The notes under the pieces: model-generated
Databases searched by the model: none
The model's input: the letters and a program-made list of their open reading frames with translations, nothing else
Told to the model about the DNA's origin: nothing
Assembly: GCF_018140925.1 (NCBI RefSeq)
Contig: NZ_CP073315.1
Location: forward strand, 3,162,001 to 3,226,000
DNA from: Psychrobacillus sp. INOP01
GTDB taxonomy: Bacteria; Bacillota; Bacilli; Bacillales_A; Planococcaceae
Reading direction: 5' to 3'
DNA length: 64,000 bases
Translations under genes and position numbers: made by a program
Shown: positions 16,509-25,779 of the stretch, piece after piece
How the letters are laid out: every line of letters begins with the position of its first letter
Position numbering within the stretch: position 1 is the first letter of the stretch

Positions 16509-17519
16509 TTGATAAGCTGGCTGAGGCGAGGATGTTCTGTTTTTGTGCTTTCTTTTTTGATCTCAACTAGTGTTTCGGCAGCGGAGGAGAAACCGACCCG
16601 GGAACAGACTTTGGAAATGCGCATGGATTACTATGTAAAATATTCGAGTGAGATGCTACCGTGGTATTACTTGGCAGCAATTGACCAATACGAACGAAAT
16701 TTGCAAGAGGTTCGAAGTGATCTTCCAAAACGAGATGGAGTTGTGGCGTTTCAATTTTCAGCTGACTTTTGGGTTGGTTTATTGAATCCGATAAGGGATG
16801 ATCGGAATAGCACCTCAATCACTTTCTTTGATGGTAGAGGACTTGATGGAAATAATGATGGTTTCGCTGATCTTAAACAAGATGATGACGTAATGTTCAC
16901 GCTAACTAATTATTTGAATGAACGCATCGTAACAGAAGAGGATTTTGAAAAAACTCTGAAGGAATATTACGCTCGGGATGAAGCGGTTAAGCAGATCATG
17001 ACGAATGCTAAAATATATAAGCATTATAATACGGTGGACCTTGATGGACGTGCATTTCCACTGGCACTACAGCATAATTACAGTTACCGTAGTACTTGGG
17101 GTGACAGACGCGGCTGGGGTGGGCGACGTATGCATGAAGGGACCGATTTGTTCGCTTCCTATGGTGTACCGGTGAAGTCGACAACTTATGGCATTGTCGA
17201 GACAAAGGGCTGGAACGATTACGGTGGTTGGCGCGTAGGAATTCGTGATGTTAATAATACCTATCACTACTACGCCCATTTATCAGGTTATACGAAGGAG
17301 TTAAAAGAAGGTGATTTTTTGGAACCAGGAACCGTCATCGGCTACGTTGGTAGTTCGGGTTATGGTCGCCAGGGAACCTCGGGAAAATTCCCGCCACATC
17401 TGCACTACGGAATGTATAAATTTAACGGTCGGACAGAATGGGCTTACGACCCTTTTCCATTATTAAAGCGTTGGGAGCAGCAGGAAAAGAGTGCTAAAAA
17501 GAATCCAGCAGCAAGTTAG
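16509..17519 (+). CDS. Secreted M23 peptidase, LytH-like
   Basis: 336 aa from a TTG at 16509, placed 8 nt after an ideal AAGGAGG that lies inside the longer ATG-started frame (16488). The new N-terminus MISWLRRG plus a hydrophobic stretch ending SVSAAEE is a standard signal peptide. A helical middle region is followed by the LytM/M23 domain with zinc ligands H and D in RRMHEGTDLFASYG and the HxH in HLHYGMYK. Length and layout resemble B. subtilis LytH, the sporulation L-Ala-D-Glu endopeptidase, so a cortex-maturation role is a reasonable guess. A gene-end repeat begins at the stop codon. Confidence 0.85.
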   Translation: MISWLRRGCSVFVLSFLISTSVSAAEEKPTREQTLEMRMDYYVKYSSEMLPWYYLAAIDQYERNLQEVRSDLPKRDGVVAFQFSADFWVGLLNPIRDDRNSTSITFFDGRGLDGNNDGFADLKQDDDVMFTLTNYLNERIVTEEDFEKTLKEYYARDEAVKQIMTNAKIYKHYNTVDLDGRAFPLALQHNYSYRSTWGDRRGWGGRRMHEGTDLFASYGVPVKSTTYGIVETKGWNDYGGWRVGIRDVNNTYHYYAHLSGYTKELKEGDFLEPGTVIGYVGSSGYGRQGTSGKFPPHLHYGMYKFNGRTEWAYDPFPLLKRWEQQEKSAKKNPAAS

Positions 17520-17696
17520 TTGCTGGATTTACATACAAAAAAAGTGAAACTTCAATCAATGGGGGGTCTTTATCTCCCACTTATACTTTGTTACTTGGGT
17601 CAAGCCTTGATAGGAGTCTTACGACGTACAGGATGTACTAGTGCCGATGTTGCCACAGGACGTGGCGACTTAAATCGGCCTGCCCGTTAATGTGGG
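17520..17696 (-). repeat. Gene-end palindromic repeat, copy 1
   Basis: Read from the stop of the LytH-like gene: AAAGTGAAACTTCAATCAATGGGGGG, an inner region, then TGCCCGTTAATGTGGGATTAATGC. The same ends occur, in the other orientation, at 50245-50378 and 62325-62480. The last codons and stop of the convergent gene at 17687 lie inside it. Confidence 0.7.
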
Positions 17697-18022
17697 ATTA
17701 ATGCAAGAGTTAGCCAAAAAAAGTGAAGTATCAGAACGATTACATAGAGGAAAATTGCTACATTTAACAAGATCAATATAAATGGTCTCGATTCTATTTT
17801 AGACACAATACCGATTAATAAAACAGGAAGAGCGATTTTTATAATATAAAAGCCTGTGACGTTAGCTTCATATATACTACGCATAATCGGATTAGCTTCT
17901 GTAATATGATGATTCTGAATGCCAAAATCAGTAAATAGAGCATCGAGAGTGGCAAGTATTAATAGGATAATCCCCATTTTGATTAGCTTATTTCGAGGCA
18001 ATGTGAAAGAAATAGATAGCAA
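17687..18022 (-). CDS. DUF5658-like small membrane protein
   Basis: About 111 aa from a TTG at 18022, chosen because AAAGGAG lies before it; the longer reading uses a TTG at 18043 that precedes this ribosome site. It has three or four membrane segments. The family hallmark is the acidic start of the second segment followed by ITEANPIMRSIY, as in DUF5658 proteins, where an E-x-NP-x-M motif sits in the membrane. Function unknown. Its C-terminal residues (LIPH) and stop are supplied by the gene-end repeat shared with other loci. Confidence 0.75.
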   Translation of the reverse strand: MLSISFTLPRNKLIKMGIILLILATLDALFTDFGIQNHHITEANPIMRSIYEANVTGFYIIKIALPVLLIGIVSKIESRPFILILLNVAIFLYVIVLILHFFWLTLALIPH

Positions 18023-18131
18023 AAGAAAGTGAACTCCTTTCAAGTTTTCTATTAGTATGTGATGGAAGGGGCAGATTCTATTCTTGATTTACAAAAAAAT
18101 AGATTACAATAGAACTAGGTAAGGAAAGGAT

Positions 18132-18797
18132 GTGCCAAAATTGAGAGATATTCCATTTGTATGTTCTTGGAGTGGTGGGAAGGATTCTGCAATGGCCTAT
18201 TATCGGGCAATGAAAATGGGAATGAGACCGAAAAAGTTACTGACCATGTTTGAAGAGGAAGGAGAGATTTCTAAATCCCATGCACTACCCCTTGAAGTTG
18301 TGACAGCTCAGGCAAAACATTTAGGAGTGCCATTATCAATAAAGGAAGCAAGCTGGAATTCCTATGAGGGACAATTTATAGAGGCAATGGACGAATGTGA
18401 TGCGGAAGGGATTACGCATGGTGTATTTGGAGATATTGATCTTGAGGGTCACTTAGAATGGGTACAAAATACCTGTGCAAAATCGAATATCGTTGCGGTG
18501 CATCCGTTATGGAAGGAGCCTCGACTCAAGATTATTGAGGAGTTGTTAGACGTAGGCTTTGAGGCATGGATTGTAGTTGTGAATACAACGATGATGCCTG
18601 CCGAATTTATTGGGAGAAAGTTTTCAAAAGAATTAATAGTAGAATTAGAAGCCCTAGAAATCGATGCTTGCGGAGAAAATGGAGAATTTCATACGGTTGT
18701 AGTGGACGGTCCAATTTTTTCAAAAAGGGTTCCTGTAAAAATTGGACATGCTATCGTAAGAGGTGACTATGTTTTCTCACCGGTATCTATTGCATGA
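18132..18797 (+). CDS. Dph6/MJ0570-like ATP-pyrophosphatase (diphthine-ammonia ligase family)
   Basis: A 221-aa protein of the adenine-nucleotide alpha-hydrolase fold. The PP-loop CSWSGGKDSAMAYYRA is at residues 11-26, and later blocks GITHGVFGDIDLEGHLEW and ENGEFHTVVVDGP are characteristic of the Dph6/MJ0570 family. Eukaryotic Dph6 amidates diphthine in elongation factor 2; bacteria lack diphthamide, so the bacterial homologues must act on another carboxylate or in a salvage reaction not defined here. The start is GTG after AAGGAAAGGAT. Confidence 0.87.
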   Translation: MPKLRDIPFVCSWSGGKDSAMAYYRAMKMGMRPKKLLTMFEEEGEISKSHALPLEVVTAQAKHLGVPLSIKEASWNSYEGQFIEAMDECDAEGITHGVFGDIDLEGHLEWVQNTCAKSNIVAVHPLWKEPRLKIIEELLDVGFEAWIVVVNTTMMPAEFIGRKFSKELIVELEALEIDACGENGEFHTVVVDGPIFSKRVPVKIGHAIVRGDYVFSPVSIA

Positions 18798-18886
18798 AAA
18801 AAGTTTAGTTCATTTTGATTATTAATACTGTAAAAGGGTATCGTAAAAAAGAAAATACATAAATTTTGAAATGGTGGAGAATACAA

Positions 18887-19351
18887 ATGACGAAAATGAA
18901 TAGAGGAATTATAACTGCACTTTCGGCAATTGGGCTAGCGCAAGGCTTAAAGGTATTAACACATAAAAAGCTAACGGGCGATTGGGATTTGAAGCAGGCA
19001 TTTACAACGGGTGGAATGCCAAGCTCTCACTCTGCGGGTGTCGCAGCATTGGCTTCGTACGTTGCTGCAAATAAAGGAACTCGTCATACAGAAACTGCCT
19101 TAGCAGTTGTTTTCGGGGCAATTGTTATGTATGACGCACAGGGAATTCGTAGACATACAGGTGAAATTGCACAATTAGTAAATGACTTGGAAGATAATAT
19201 TGTAGCACTTTCTGGAAATTTTCCTAGCTTTGAATACGTTCAACGAGAAGGCGAATTAAAGGAACTTCTTGGCCATCAACCGATAGAAGTAATGGCTGGT
19301 GCACTATTAGGAACTGCTTTTGGAGTATTATGCGCTAAATTGGAAGACTGA
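18887..19351 (+). CDS. Divergent PAP2 family membrane protein (DUF212)
   Basis: 154 aa from the ATG at 18887, seven bases after GGTGGAGA; the earlier in-frame ATG at 18866 lacks a site. The DUF212 signature GGMPSSHSAGVAALASYV lies near residue 45, followed by FGAIVMYDAQGIRRHTGEIA, which matches the PAP2-like active-site histidine pattern. It has several membrane segments. Members resemble lipid phosphatases, but the reaction is not established. It ends at a shared bidirectional terminator. Confidence 0.88.
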   Translation: MTKMNRGIITALSAIGLAQGLKVLTHKKLTGDWDLKQAFTTGGMPSSHSAGVAALASYVAANKGTRHTETALAVVFGAIVMYDAQGIRRHTGEIAQLVNDLEDNIVALSGNFPSFEYVQREGELKELLGHQPIEVMAGALLGTAFGVLCAKLED

Positions 19352-19364
19352 TCCATTCTTATTT

Positions 19365-19405
19365 AAAGCCAAGTTAGATAGGACATCTAACTTGGCTTTG
19401 TGTTG
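19365..19405. terminator. Bidirectional terminator
   Basis: A perfect 15-bp stem (AAAGCCAAGTTAGAT / ATCTAACTTGGCTTT) lies between the DUF212 gene and the convergent lipoprotein gene. T-rich tails occur in both directions. Confidence 0.85.
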
Positions 19406-19409
19406 TGTT

Positions 19410-19904
19410 TTATTGATTTTCGTCGGTATAAGTTTTAGTCTTTCCATCTTCATACTCGATTTTTAAATCAAACTTTGTGTACTCATCTACTTCGAATGCC
19501 GACGCTACTCTTTGGATTACTTCTTCATCACTCATATCCTTCATGGGCTGCAGTTCTACGAAAATTGGTTGAAGAAGTGCATAGGCAGCATCACCTTTTA
19601 AACTAGAGGCGGCATGCATATTAATATATACTGCTTCCTCTGTTTCGACATTGTACTGAGCCACTACAGAATCCGTGTTATCGGATGTATCGATGTGCAG
19701 GTCGAAGTTGGTGAATCCATATTCATTTTCGGGATTCTCATCTGTGAATGTCTCATCTACTGTATTATCCTCTTCTGGGTTTACGACAGTACCGTTGGGC
19801 ACATTTTCTTCTGGTTCGTCATTATTGTTGCCACCGCATGCTCCTAGAATTAGTGCAGAAGTTAATAATGTAGAGCTGAGTATTTTATATTTTGTAGTTT
19901 TCAT
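19410..19904 (-). CDS. YusW-like lipoprotein
   Basis: A 164-aa protein with a lipoprotein signal (LILGACGG; Cys23) followed by an acidic N/E/D/P-rich linker. The globular part FTNFDLHIDTSDNTDSVVAQYNVE ... FDLKIEYEDGKTKTYTDENQ fits the YusW-like family, small extracytoplasmic beta-rich proteins of unknown function. AAAGGAGT precedes the ATG. It is anchored to the outer face of the membrane. It is transcribed alone towards the DUF212 gene. Confidence 0.75.
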   Translation of the reverse strand: MKTTKYKILSSTLLTSALILGACGGNNNDEPEENVPNGTVVNPEEDNTVDETFTDENPENEYGFTNFDLHIDTSDNTDSVVAQYNVETEEAVYINMHAASSLKGDAAYALLQPIFVELQPMKDMSDEEVIQRVASAFEVDEYTKFDLKIEYEDGKTKTYTDENQ

Positions 19905-20101
19905 GTTGTTTACTCCTTTCGAGGCGTTAAAACCTTTAGTATATTAATAACCTAAAACATTCTTGATTAAACAAGCGTGTTTGGTTTAGTATATATTTAC
20001 AATAGTCAGAATCAATAAAAGCTGTTTGTGAAAAGAGGATTAGGTTTAGGGAAGTGTGGGTAAAAGAGTGTTAAGGTTATCATAAATAGGAGGATGATTG
20101 A

Positions 20102-20434
20102 ATGGTGAATTATACGGAAATTACGTCTGTGGATCAGTGGAAGGAAGTTTTGAAGCAGTCAAGTGAAAAACCAGTAGTGGTGTTCAAACATAGTACAACC
20201 TGTCCAGTAAGTGCTCATGCGTACGGAGAATTCAGTGCGTTTGAAAAACCGATGGATTGTTATTTGGTGAAGGTTATAGAGCACCGTCCTGTATCCAATG
20301 AAATATCAATTGACCTTGGAATTCAACATGAATCTCCTCAAGCATTTTTAATAGTGAATGGGAAAGCTAAGTGGAATGCATCGCACTGGAAAATTACAAA
20401 AAAGGAGTTAGATAAGGTAACAGCATCTTTATAA
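20102..20434 (+). CDS. ytxJ: Bacillithiol-system monothiol protein YtxJ/BrxC
   Basis: A 110-aa thioredoxin-fold protein with a single active-site cysteine, C34 in STTCPVSAHA, the typical TCPxS motif of YtxJ (BrxC). It is a monothiol bacilliredoxin-like protein of the bacillithiol thiol-redox system that removes bacillithiol from mixed disulfides. GGAGGATGA precedes the ATG. The RsbR-type gene follows after 23 bp, so the two are probably co-transcribed and stress-related. Confidence 0.9.
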   Translation: MVNYTEITSVDQWKEVLKQSSEKPVVVFKHSTTCPVSAHAYGEFSAFEKPMDCYLVKVIEHRPVSNEISIDLGIQHESPQAFLIVNGKAKWNASHWKITKKELDKVTASL

Positions 20435-20457
20435 AGAATGGGGATTGGAGCGAAGGA

Positions 20458-21276
20458 ATGGAACCTATACAAAAAGTAAGTGATTATTTAGTGAATAATG
20501 CAGAGGCGATTATACGGGATATTACGGATACAGCACTGGACAATTTGAGTATTAACTTAACGCAGGAAGAGCTTGAACATGCCATTCAAAAAAATGTACA
20601 GTTTTTGGTATTGCTGGCTGAATCCCTACAAGATTCTAAAGAGTCAGCAGAGGAAGTGCTGAAGGAGTGGAGTAAACAGAACGGTGAAGAAGAAGCGAGG
20701 GTGTTTCGTCAATTTTCTACTGTTATTAAGCCATATGCAGTTAATAGATTGTTATTTTTACAAAAAATATCTCAAATATCGATCGAGCATGAGTTATCGA
20801 CAGAGGATGTTGTGAAAGTAAATAATAGATTCTGTTATTTAATGGATATAAGTATGTCAGAAACTATTCAAGCTTATGAAATTTATCGAGATAAATTAAT
20901 GAAGGATCATCAACGAGAAATAAATGAGTTATCCGCACCGATTGTCCCTATTCAAGACGGTGTAGCAGTTTTACCGTTAATAGGTGCAATTGATTATACT
21001 CGTGTGCAGCATTTGTTAAATTATGTAGTCCCTACCATACCAAGTTTAAAGGTTGACCATCTGATTATTGACTTCAGCGGAATTTTAGCAATTGATACGG
21101 AAATAGCTCAGCATATATTCACAATTCACAATGTGCTTGGATTATTAGGTATTCATGTTTTATTCTCTGGTATTCGCCCTAATTTATCGATGACAGTGGT
21201 AAAAGCAGGAATTGACTTTACTTCTTTTAATACATATGGAAGTGTTAAACAGGCCATTGACAGTTTAAAATCATAG
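20458..21276 (+). CDS. RsbR-family STAS-domain stressosome protein
   Basis: A 272-aa cytoplasmic protein. Residues 1 to about 150 form a helical globin-like N-terminal domain with a variable sensory role. Residues 160-272 form a STAS domain: VAVLPLIGAID, then VDHLIIDFSGILAIDTEIAQHIF and GIHVLFSGIRPNLSMTVVKAGID. This is the plan of RsbR paralogues, stressosome co-antagonists that control the sigma-B kinase RsbT. The S and T of DFSGILAIDT are the places where RsbT phosphorylates the family. There is no rsbS/rsbT next to it, so it is a stand-alone paralogue. Confidence 0.85.
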   Translation: MEPIQKVSDYLVNNAEAIIRDITDTALDNLSINLTQEELEHAIQKNVQFLVLLAESLQDSKESAEEVLKEWSKQNGEEEARVFRQFSTVIKPYAVNRLLFLQKISQISIEHELSTEDVVKVNNRFCYLMDISMSETIQAYEIYRDKLMKDHQREINELSAPIVPIQDGVAVLPLIGAIDYTRVQHLLNYVVPTIPSLKVDHLIIDFSGILAIDTEIAQHIFTIHNVLGLLGIHVLFSGIRPNLSMTVVKAGIDFTSFNTYGSVKQAIDSLKS

Positions 21277-21295
21277 AATTTAGTTAATCCAATCC

Positions 21296-21321
21296 TCTAG
21301 TTGAGGCGTTGGATTTTTTTT
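21296..21321 (+). terminator. Terminator after the RsbR-like gene
   Basis: Interrupted stem AATCCAA-CCTC / GAGG-TTGGATT followed by eight T. Confidence 0.7.
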
Positions 21322-21405
21322 GTATTCCTGTTTAATTTTACTACATGGAGGGTAACTAAATTATGTGAACAACATGAATAAAGTTGAATAGAAGGAGGAG
21401 AGAGC

Positions 21406-23157
21406 ATGCTAGATCGCTATTATTGGAATGATACATTATCTTATTTACCCGAGTTAATCGTTGCAATACTTGTACTTGTAATTGGATTTATCGTTGCGAA
21501 AGTATTGGAAAACGCTACCCACAAGTTATTGAGGAAGTTTCGGGTGAATGAACGATTAGGAAACACGAAGTCCAAATGGACCGTAGAGAAGATTATTAGT
21601 AAGGTTGTATTTGTTATTATTTTGATTTTGGCACTAGTTCTATTCTTTAATATTTTGAATTTGAATACGATGGCAACACCATTTGTTTCGATGTATTCGG
21701 GATTAACTGGAGCTTTCCTGAACGTATTGAAAGCCGCTTTAATATTATTATTTGCATGGGTTTTAGCTACGGCTGTGAAAAAAGGTATTCAAATAGCTGG
21801 TTCGAAGCTCAATTTAAATAAATACTCAGAGAAGGCAGGATTCGACGCAAAACCAGAACACCAAGCTAAGTGGACAGATAATGCAGCGAAAGTTGCTTAC
21901 TATTTAATATTCCTTTTGTTCATTCCAGCAGTGTTGAATGCATTAGGAATTGACGGATTAAGTGGACCATTTGAAGGAATGCTCGCAAGCTTCTTTAGCT
22001 TTATACCGAAGTTAATCTCAGCGGCAATCGTATTTGCGATTGGTTGGTTTGCTGCGAAACTAGTTCGTAATTTACTAGAGAAGTTATTACAATCAGCAGG
22101 AGTGGACCGTTTAGCAGATAAATGGAAACTATCTTCTTTTGTTGAGGGTACTAGTTTATCAAAAATTGTAGGAATCATTGCATTTATATTAATCATGATT
22201 CCAGTATCGATTACAGCACTAGAAATTTTAGATTTAGAGGGTATTTCAGGACCGGCAATAGCAATGTTAAATGATGTTATGACTATGTTGCCGAAGATTT
22301 TCGTAGCAATTGTACTAGTGTTAGTGGGCATTATTGCTGCTAAATGGGTTAAGGATGTTGTTGTCTCTTTGCTAGAAAAATTAGGTGTGAATTCAATATT
22401 TGGAAAAATGGGATTCAAATCTGCTAGTGGAGCAGCTCCATCGTTTGCAACTTTAATAGGGACGATTGTTCAAGTTGTTATTATCTTGTTATTCGTAGTG
22501 GAAGCACTTCAATTATTAGAGCTAGACTTTATGGTAACGTTGGCGACAGGTATCTTTGCTTACTTGCCATCAGTAATTGCAGCGATTATCATTCTAGCAG
22601 TAGGATTCTGGTTAGCTAATTTAGTAGAAAAAGTGGTTGGAAACGTGATGACGCATTCATCAGGTACACCACATTTCCTTCGTTATGTAGCGAAATATGC
22701 TATTTTAGCATTTGCATTTTTCATGGCATTAGATCAATTAGGTATTGCTGCTTCTATTATAAATGCGGCATTCATCCTTATCTTGGGTGGGGTAGCATTG
22801 GCGTTCGGACTTGCATTTGGACTTGGAGGCCGTGAGCATGCTGCAAAATATTTGACGAAGATGGAAAAAAGCTTAGATGACGCAGAAGTATCAAAAGAAA
22901 AATATCAACAGGAAAAAGAGTCAATGAAAGAATCATTTAAAGAGAACTTTCAAGATCCTAAAAAAGCAGAACAAAGCTTAAAAGGAACAAGCCCTCACAT
23001 GGACGAGGTGAGCCCAATTCAGGAAGCTGATGTAAATGAAGTAAATCCTGCCCATGAGGAAGATTCACTGAGCACGGGCTATAATATCCCATCGACGGAT
23101 GATCTTCACCCGTTTGAAGACTTACCATCAATGGACGAAAGAAAAGATGAACAATAA
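21406..23157 (+). CDS. TM-helix-repeat mechanosensitive channel-like protein
   Basis: A 583-aa membrane protein built of at least four copies of the conserved TM-helix repeat, each starting with L-P and a long helix ending in a basic amphipathic turn: LPELIVAILVLVIGFIVAK, LPKLISAAIVFAIGWFAAK, LPKIFVAIVLVLVGIIAAK and LPSVIAAIIILAVGFWLAN. A glycine-rich helix (GVALAFGLAFGLGGRE) resembling the MscS pore follows near residue 465. The tail from about 480 is charged and hydrophilic. Family members (CmpX type) are linked to osmotic and envelope stress. GGAGGAGAG precedes the ATG; it is monocistronic. Confidence 0.85.
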   Translation: MLDRYYWNDTLSYLPELIVAILVLVIGFIVAKVLENATHKLLRKFRVNERLGNTKSKWTVEKIISKVVFVIILILALVLFFNILNLNTMATPFVSMYSGLTGAFLNVLKAALILLFAWVLATAVKKGIQIAGSKLNLNKYSEKAGFDAKPEHQAKWTDNAAKVAYYLIFLLFIPAVLNALGIDGLSGPFEGMLASFFSFIPKLISAAIVFAIGWFAAKLVRNLLEKLLQSAGVDRLADKWKLSSFVEGTSLSKIVGIIAFILIMIPVSITALEILDLEGISGPAIAMLNDVMTMLPKIFVAIVLVLVGIIAAKWVKDVVVSLLEKLGVNSIFGKMGFKSASGAAPSFATLIGTIVQVVIILLFVVEALQLLELDFMVTLATGIFAYLPSVIAAIIILAVGFWLANLVEKVVGNVMTHSSGTPHFLRYVAKYAILAFAFFMALDQLGIAASIINAAFILILGGVALAFGLAFGLGGREHAAKYLTKMEKSLDDAEVSKEKYQQEKESMKESFKENFQDPKKAEQSLKGTSPHMDEVSPIQEADVNEVNPAHEEDSLSTGYNIPSTDDLHPFEDLPSMDERKDEQ

Positions 23158-23163
23158 AAAAGG

Positions 23164-23197
23164 CTCCAGCGAGAAATAACCTCGCTGGAGTTTTTTT
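23164..23197 (+). terminator. Rho-independent terminator
   Basis: Perfect 10-bp stem CTCCAGCGAG / CTCGCTGGAG followed by seven T. Confidence 0.93.
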
Positions 23198-23216
23198 GAG
23201 GGGGAGAGCTCGCTGT

Positions 23217-23342
23217 AATCGACCGATTATCTATCTTATTCGACCGATTCTCCATGATTTTCAACCGATAAAATGACATATTCATCCGATTCTAAGTAGT
23301 TAACGACCGATTTTTAGCTTATTCGACCGATTCTAATTTTTG
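23217..23342 (+). repeat. Degenerate 21-bp-period array, TTCGACCGATT core
   Basis: Six copies of TCGACCGAT (or one- to two-base variants) start at 23219, 23240, 23261, 23282, 23303 and 23323, that is at steps of 21, 21, 21, 21 and 20 bp. The remaining bases of each unit vary. It lies between the channel-gene terminator and the acyl-CoA ligase gene. The rest of the gap to 23473 looks like an ordinary AT-rich promoter region. Confidence 0.85.
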
Positions 23343-23473
23343 TCAAACATTCGATCTTTCATCCCATTTATTTAGTTATGATTTCTCTAGTAATTATGTA
23401 TAATATCATTAAAGTGTAAATATTCTTTTACTTCTGAATATTCTGCGCTCCAAAGTGAAAAAGGGGGAATAGA

Positions 23474-24967
23474 ATGTTAGTATCAGAGAGATTGGCATAT
23501 TTAGCAAAGGAACAACCAACGAAAATTATTACTTCTTTTAAAGGTAGGGAGACAAGCTACGAAGAATTATTCGAGCAGGCTAAACGACTTGCCGGATATT
23601 ATCAATCGAAGGGGTATAAGCAAGAAGATATTATAGCAGTATATTTGATAAACTCGGATTACTTTTTGACATGTTATTATGCCTGTCAGCTGGGTGGATT
23701 TACTATCCTACCGATTAATACAAAGTTAACTGCAGCAGAAGTTAATTATATATTTACCCATTCAGAGGCAAAGACTTTAATATATGATGCTCGTTTACAA
23801 TCGATATTAGACGATATTCCAGAAACAATGAACAGTTTCAAAGATATTTTGTATGTAGGAGAAGAAGATACGCTACAAACCGTATTAAATGATGAAAGTT
23901 TGTGCTTTAAAGAAGTAAAGGTGGATGAAAATATAACGACAGTTATATTTTATACATCTGGTACGACGGGTAAGTCAAAAGGAGTTATGCTATCAGCAGC
24001 AAATGTTCGAGCAACGGCAAAACTTTATGGTGAGGCTCTTGAACTAAATTCAGATGATCGCATGCAAATTGTAGCTCCCCTTTTTCATTGTGCAGCAAGT
24101 CATGTATTTAGTATTCCAGTTATTTATGCTGGTGGAACTGTCGTTATTGAAGAAGGATTTTCTCCAGAACAAACGATGCAAACATTGGAACAAGAAAAAA
24201 TCACCGTATTCTTTGGTGTACCAGCAATGTATAGTATTTTATTGAATAGCTCTAAAATGGAAACGCTCGACTTATCTAATTTAAGATTATTTACTTATGG
24301 TGCATCACCTATGCCATTTGAGTTAATCCGTAAAATAAAAGCAATGTTCCCGGAAGTGAAAGTCCAGAATATATATGGCCAAACAGAAAACTCCCCAGCG
24401 GCAACAACGTTAAAGGATCATTATGCGCTTGATAAAGTAGGTTCTGTAGGCGAACCGGTTCCAGGAACACAGGTTCAAGTTGTCGATGAGCAGGGAAAAC
24501 CTCTTCTTCCTGGTCAAGTCGGAGAAATTGTCATAAAGGGTCCGCAGTTAATGAAGGGATATTTGAAAAATGATGAAGCTACGAAACAGGCGATTAGAAA
24601 TGGTTGGTTATATAGTGGCGACTTGGGACGAATGGATGAGGATGGACTGTTATATATTGTAGATCGAAAAAAAGACATGATAAATCGCGGCGGGGAAAAT
24701 GTATTCCCAGTAGAAGTGGAAGAAGTTCTTTATGAAATACCACAAGTACTTGAAGCAGCAGTAATTGGTATTCCCCACGAGATATATGGAGAGGTCCCAA
24801 AAGCGTATCTTGTACTGAAGGAAGGCAAGGAACTAAAAGAAGAAGATGTTATGACGATATGCTCAAAAAAATTGGCAAAATATAAGCTGCCAGTAGAAGT
24901 GGAATTCATCGATAGTTTACCACGCAATGCAAGTGGTAAAGTGCTAAAGACTATACTGCGCAATTAA
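23474..24967 (+). CDS. Acyl-CoA synthetase (class I adenylate-forming, long-chain/OSB-CoA ligase-like)
   Basis: A 497-aa ANL-superfamily ligase that activates a carboxylic acid with ATP and transfers it to CoA. The P-loop YTSGTTGKSKGVMLS lies near residue 160. Then come YGQTENSPA, the ribose-binding YSGDLGRMDEDG, the hinge DRKKDMINRGGENV and the C-terminal catalytic lysine in LPRNASGKVLKTIL. Fatty-acid and o-succinylbenzoate ligases share these motifs. There is no men gene nearby, so a fatty-acyl substrate is more likely. AAAGGGGGAATAG precedes the ATG; a terminator follows. Confidence 0.87.
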   Translation: MLVSERLAYLAKEQPTKIITSFKGRETSYEELFEQAKRLAGYYQSKGYKQEDIIAVYLINSDYFLTCYYACQLGGFTILPINTKLTAAEVNYIFTHSEAKTLIYDARLQSILDDIPETMNSFKDILYVGEEDTLQTVLNDESLCFKEVKVDENITTVIFYTSGTTGKSKGVMLSAANVRATAKLYGEALELNSDDRMQIVAPLFHCAASHVFSIPVIYAGGTVVIEEGFSPEQTMQTLEQEKITVFFGVPAMYSILLNSSKMETLDLSNLRLFTYGASPMPFELIRKIKAMFPEVKVQNIYGQTENSPAATTLKDHYALDKVGSVGEPVPGTQVQVVDEQGKPLLPGQVGEIVIKGPQLMKGYLKNDEATKQAIRNGWLYSGDLGRMDEDGLLYIVDRKKDMINRGGENVFPVEVEEVLYEIPQVLEAAVIGIPHEIYGEVPKAYLVLKEGKELKEEDVMTICSKKLAKYKLPVEVEFIDSLPRNASGKVLKTILRN

Positions 24968-24979
24968 ATTGGATAAATT

Positions 24980-25017
24980 AGCATTCTATTTTAGTCATTT
25001 GAATAGAATGCTTTTTA
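24980..25017 (+). terminator. Terminator after the acyl-CoA ligase gene
   Basis: Stem AGCATTCTATT / AATAGAATGCT followed by TTTTTAT. Confidence 0.85.
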
Positions 25018-25779
25018 TATTGTCTAAAGCCGAGAAATGGATCAACTTAAATAATATTTATTCGAAAAATTAATTTTGAGTAATTGTGTCAATTTCATTA
25101 AAAATTCGAATGTTTATGTGATATCACAATTTTTATTTATTATTTAAAAAGTCGATAATGTTAATTGGAGTGAAAAGCGTCGGCATGAAGAAGAAATCAA
25201 AGTTGTTCGACTTTCATGAAATTAATTCAATTCAATTCAATAAGACTAAAAGAATTTCAATTGGTTAGTAATGGAAAAAATCGTAGTTTTGAGTATCTTT
25301 ATATCGAAGTATTTTTGTTGCTTAATATTGAAAAAATGAGTAAAAAGTAATCAATAAATTTTTATTTGGTATTTTTGCGCTTAAATATTCTATTTTTGTC
25401 CAAAATTAAAAACAAAAAAATGTTATATAAATTTAGTAGTTAGTTTACGTGACAAAAGTCTATGAGTTTATAGGGCTACTAAATTTTTTGTGTTTTTGTA
25501 GGAATTTTGACTATAAGAATATGTAGTGGTATCTATTATATTAAAGGAAAACTTTACTAACACTTCTACCATATTATGTGATTTATAAATTTTCAAAAAA
25601 AATTGTAAATTTATTTAAAAGTAGGTTTATAAACAAGTAGGTAGAGGGTATCGGGTATTAGTTGAACTTTGAATTACTCTATTATATCAATCTAGGAAGT
25701 ATCTGTGAGGGCTTTTTGAAAGCACAACGCAGTTATTTTATAAATGCCACAAAATTTCAAGATAAGGGAGATGTATGGA
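25018..25779 (+). other. Long AT-rich region upstream of the type VII secretion operon
   Basis: About 760 bp without a supported gene on either strand. It contains one perfect 12-bp palindrome, TGTGATATCACA at 25117-25128, that could be an operator, and several TATAAT-like words, none with a convincing -35. The length is unusual for this window and suggests complex control of the esx operon. Confidence 0.5.

Noticed and set aside
21900-22418. 172-aa minus-strand ORF
   Set aside because: Antisense to the TM-helix-repeat channel, whose protein has a clear family pattern; no start signals.
23217-23342. Possible CRISPR array
   Set aside because: Only ~9 bp are conserved per 21-bp unit; there are no long identical repeats, no spacers of 30 bp or more, and no cas genes.
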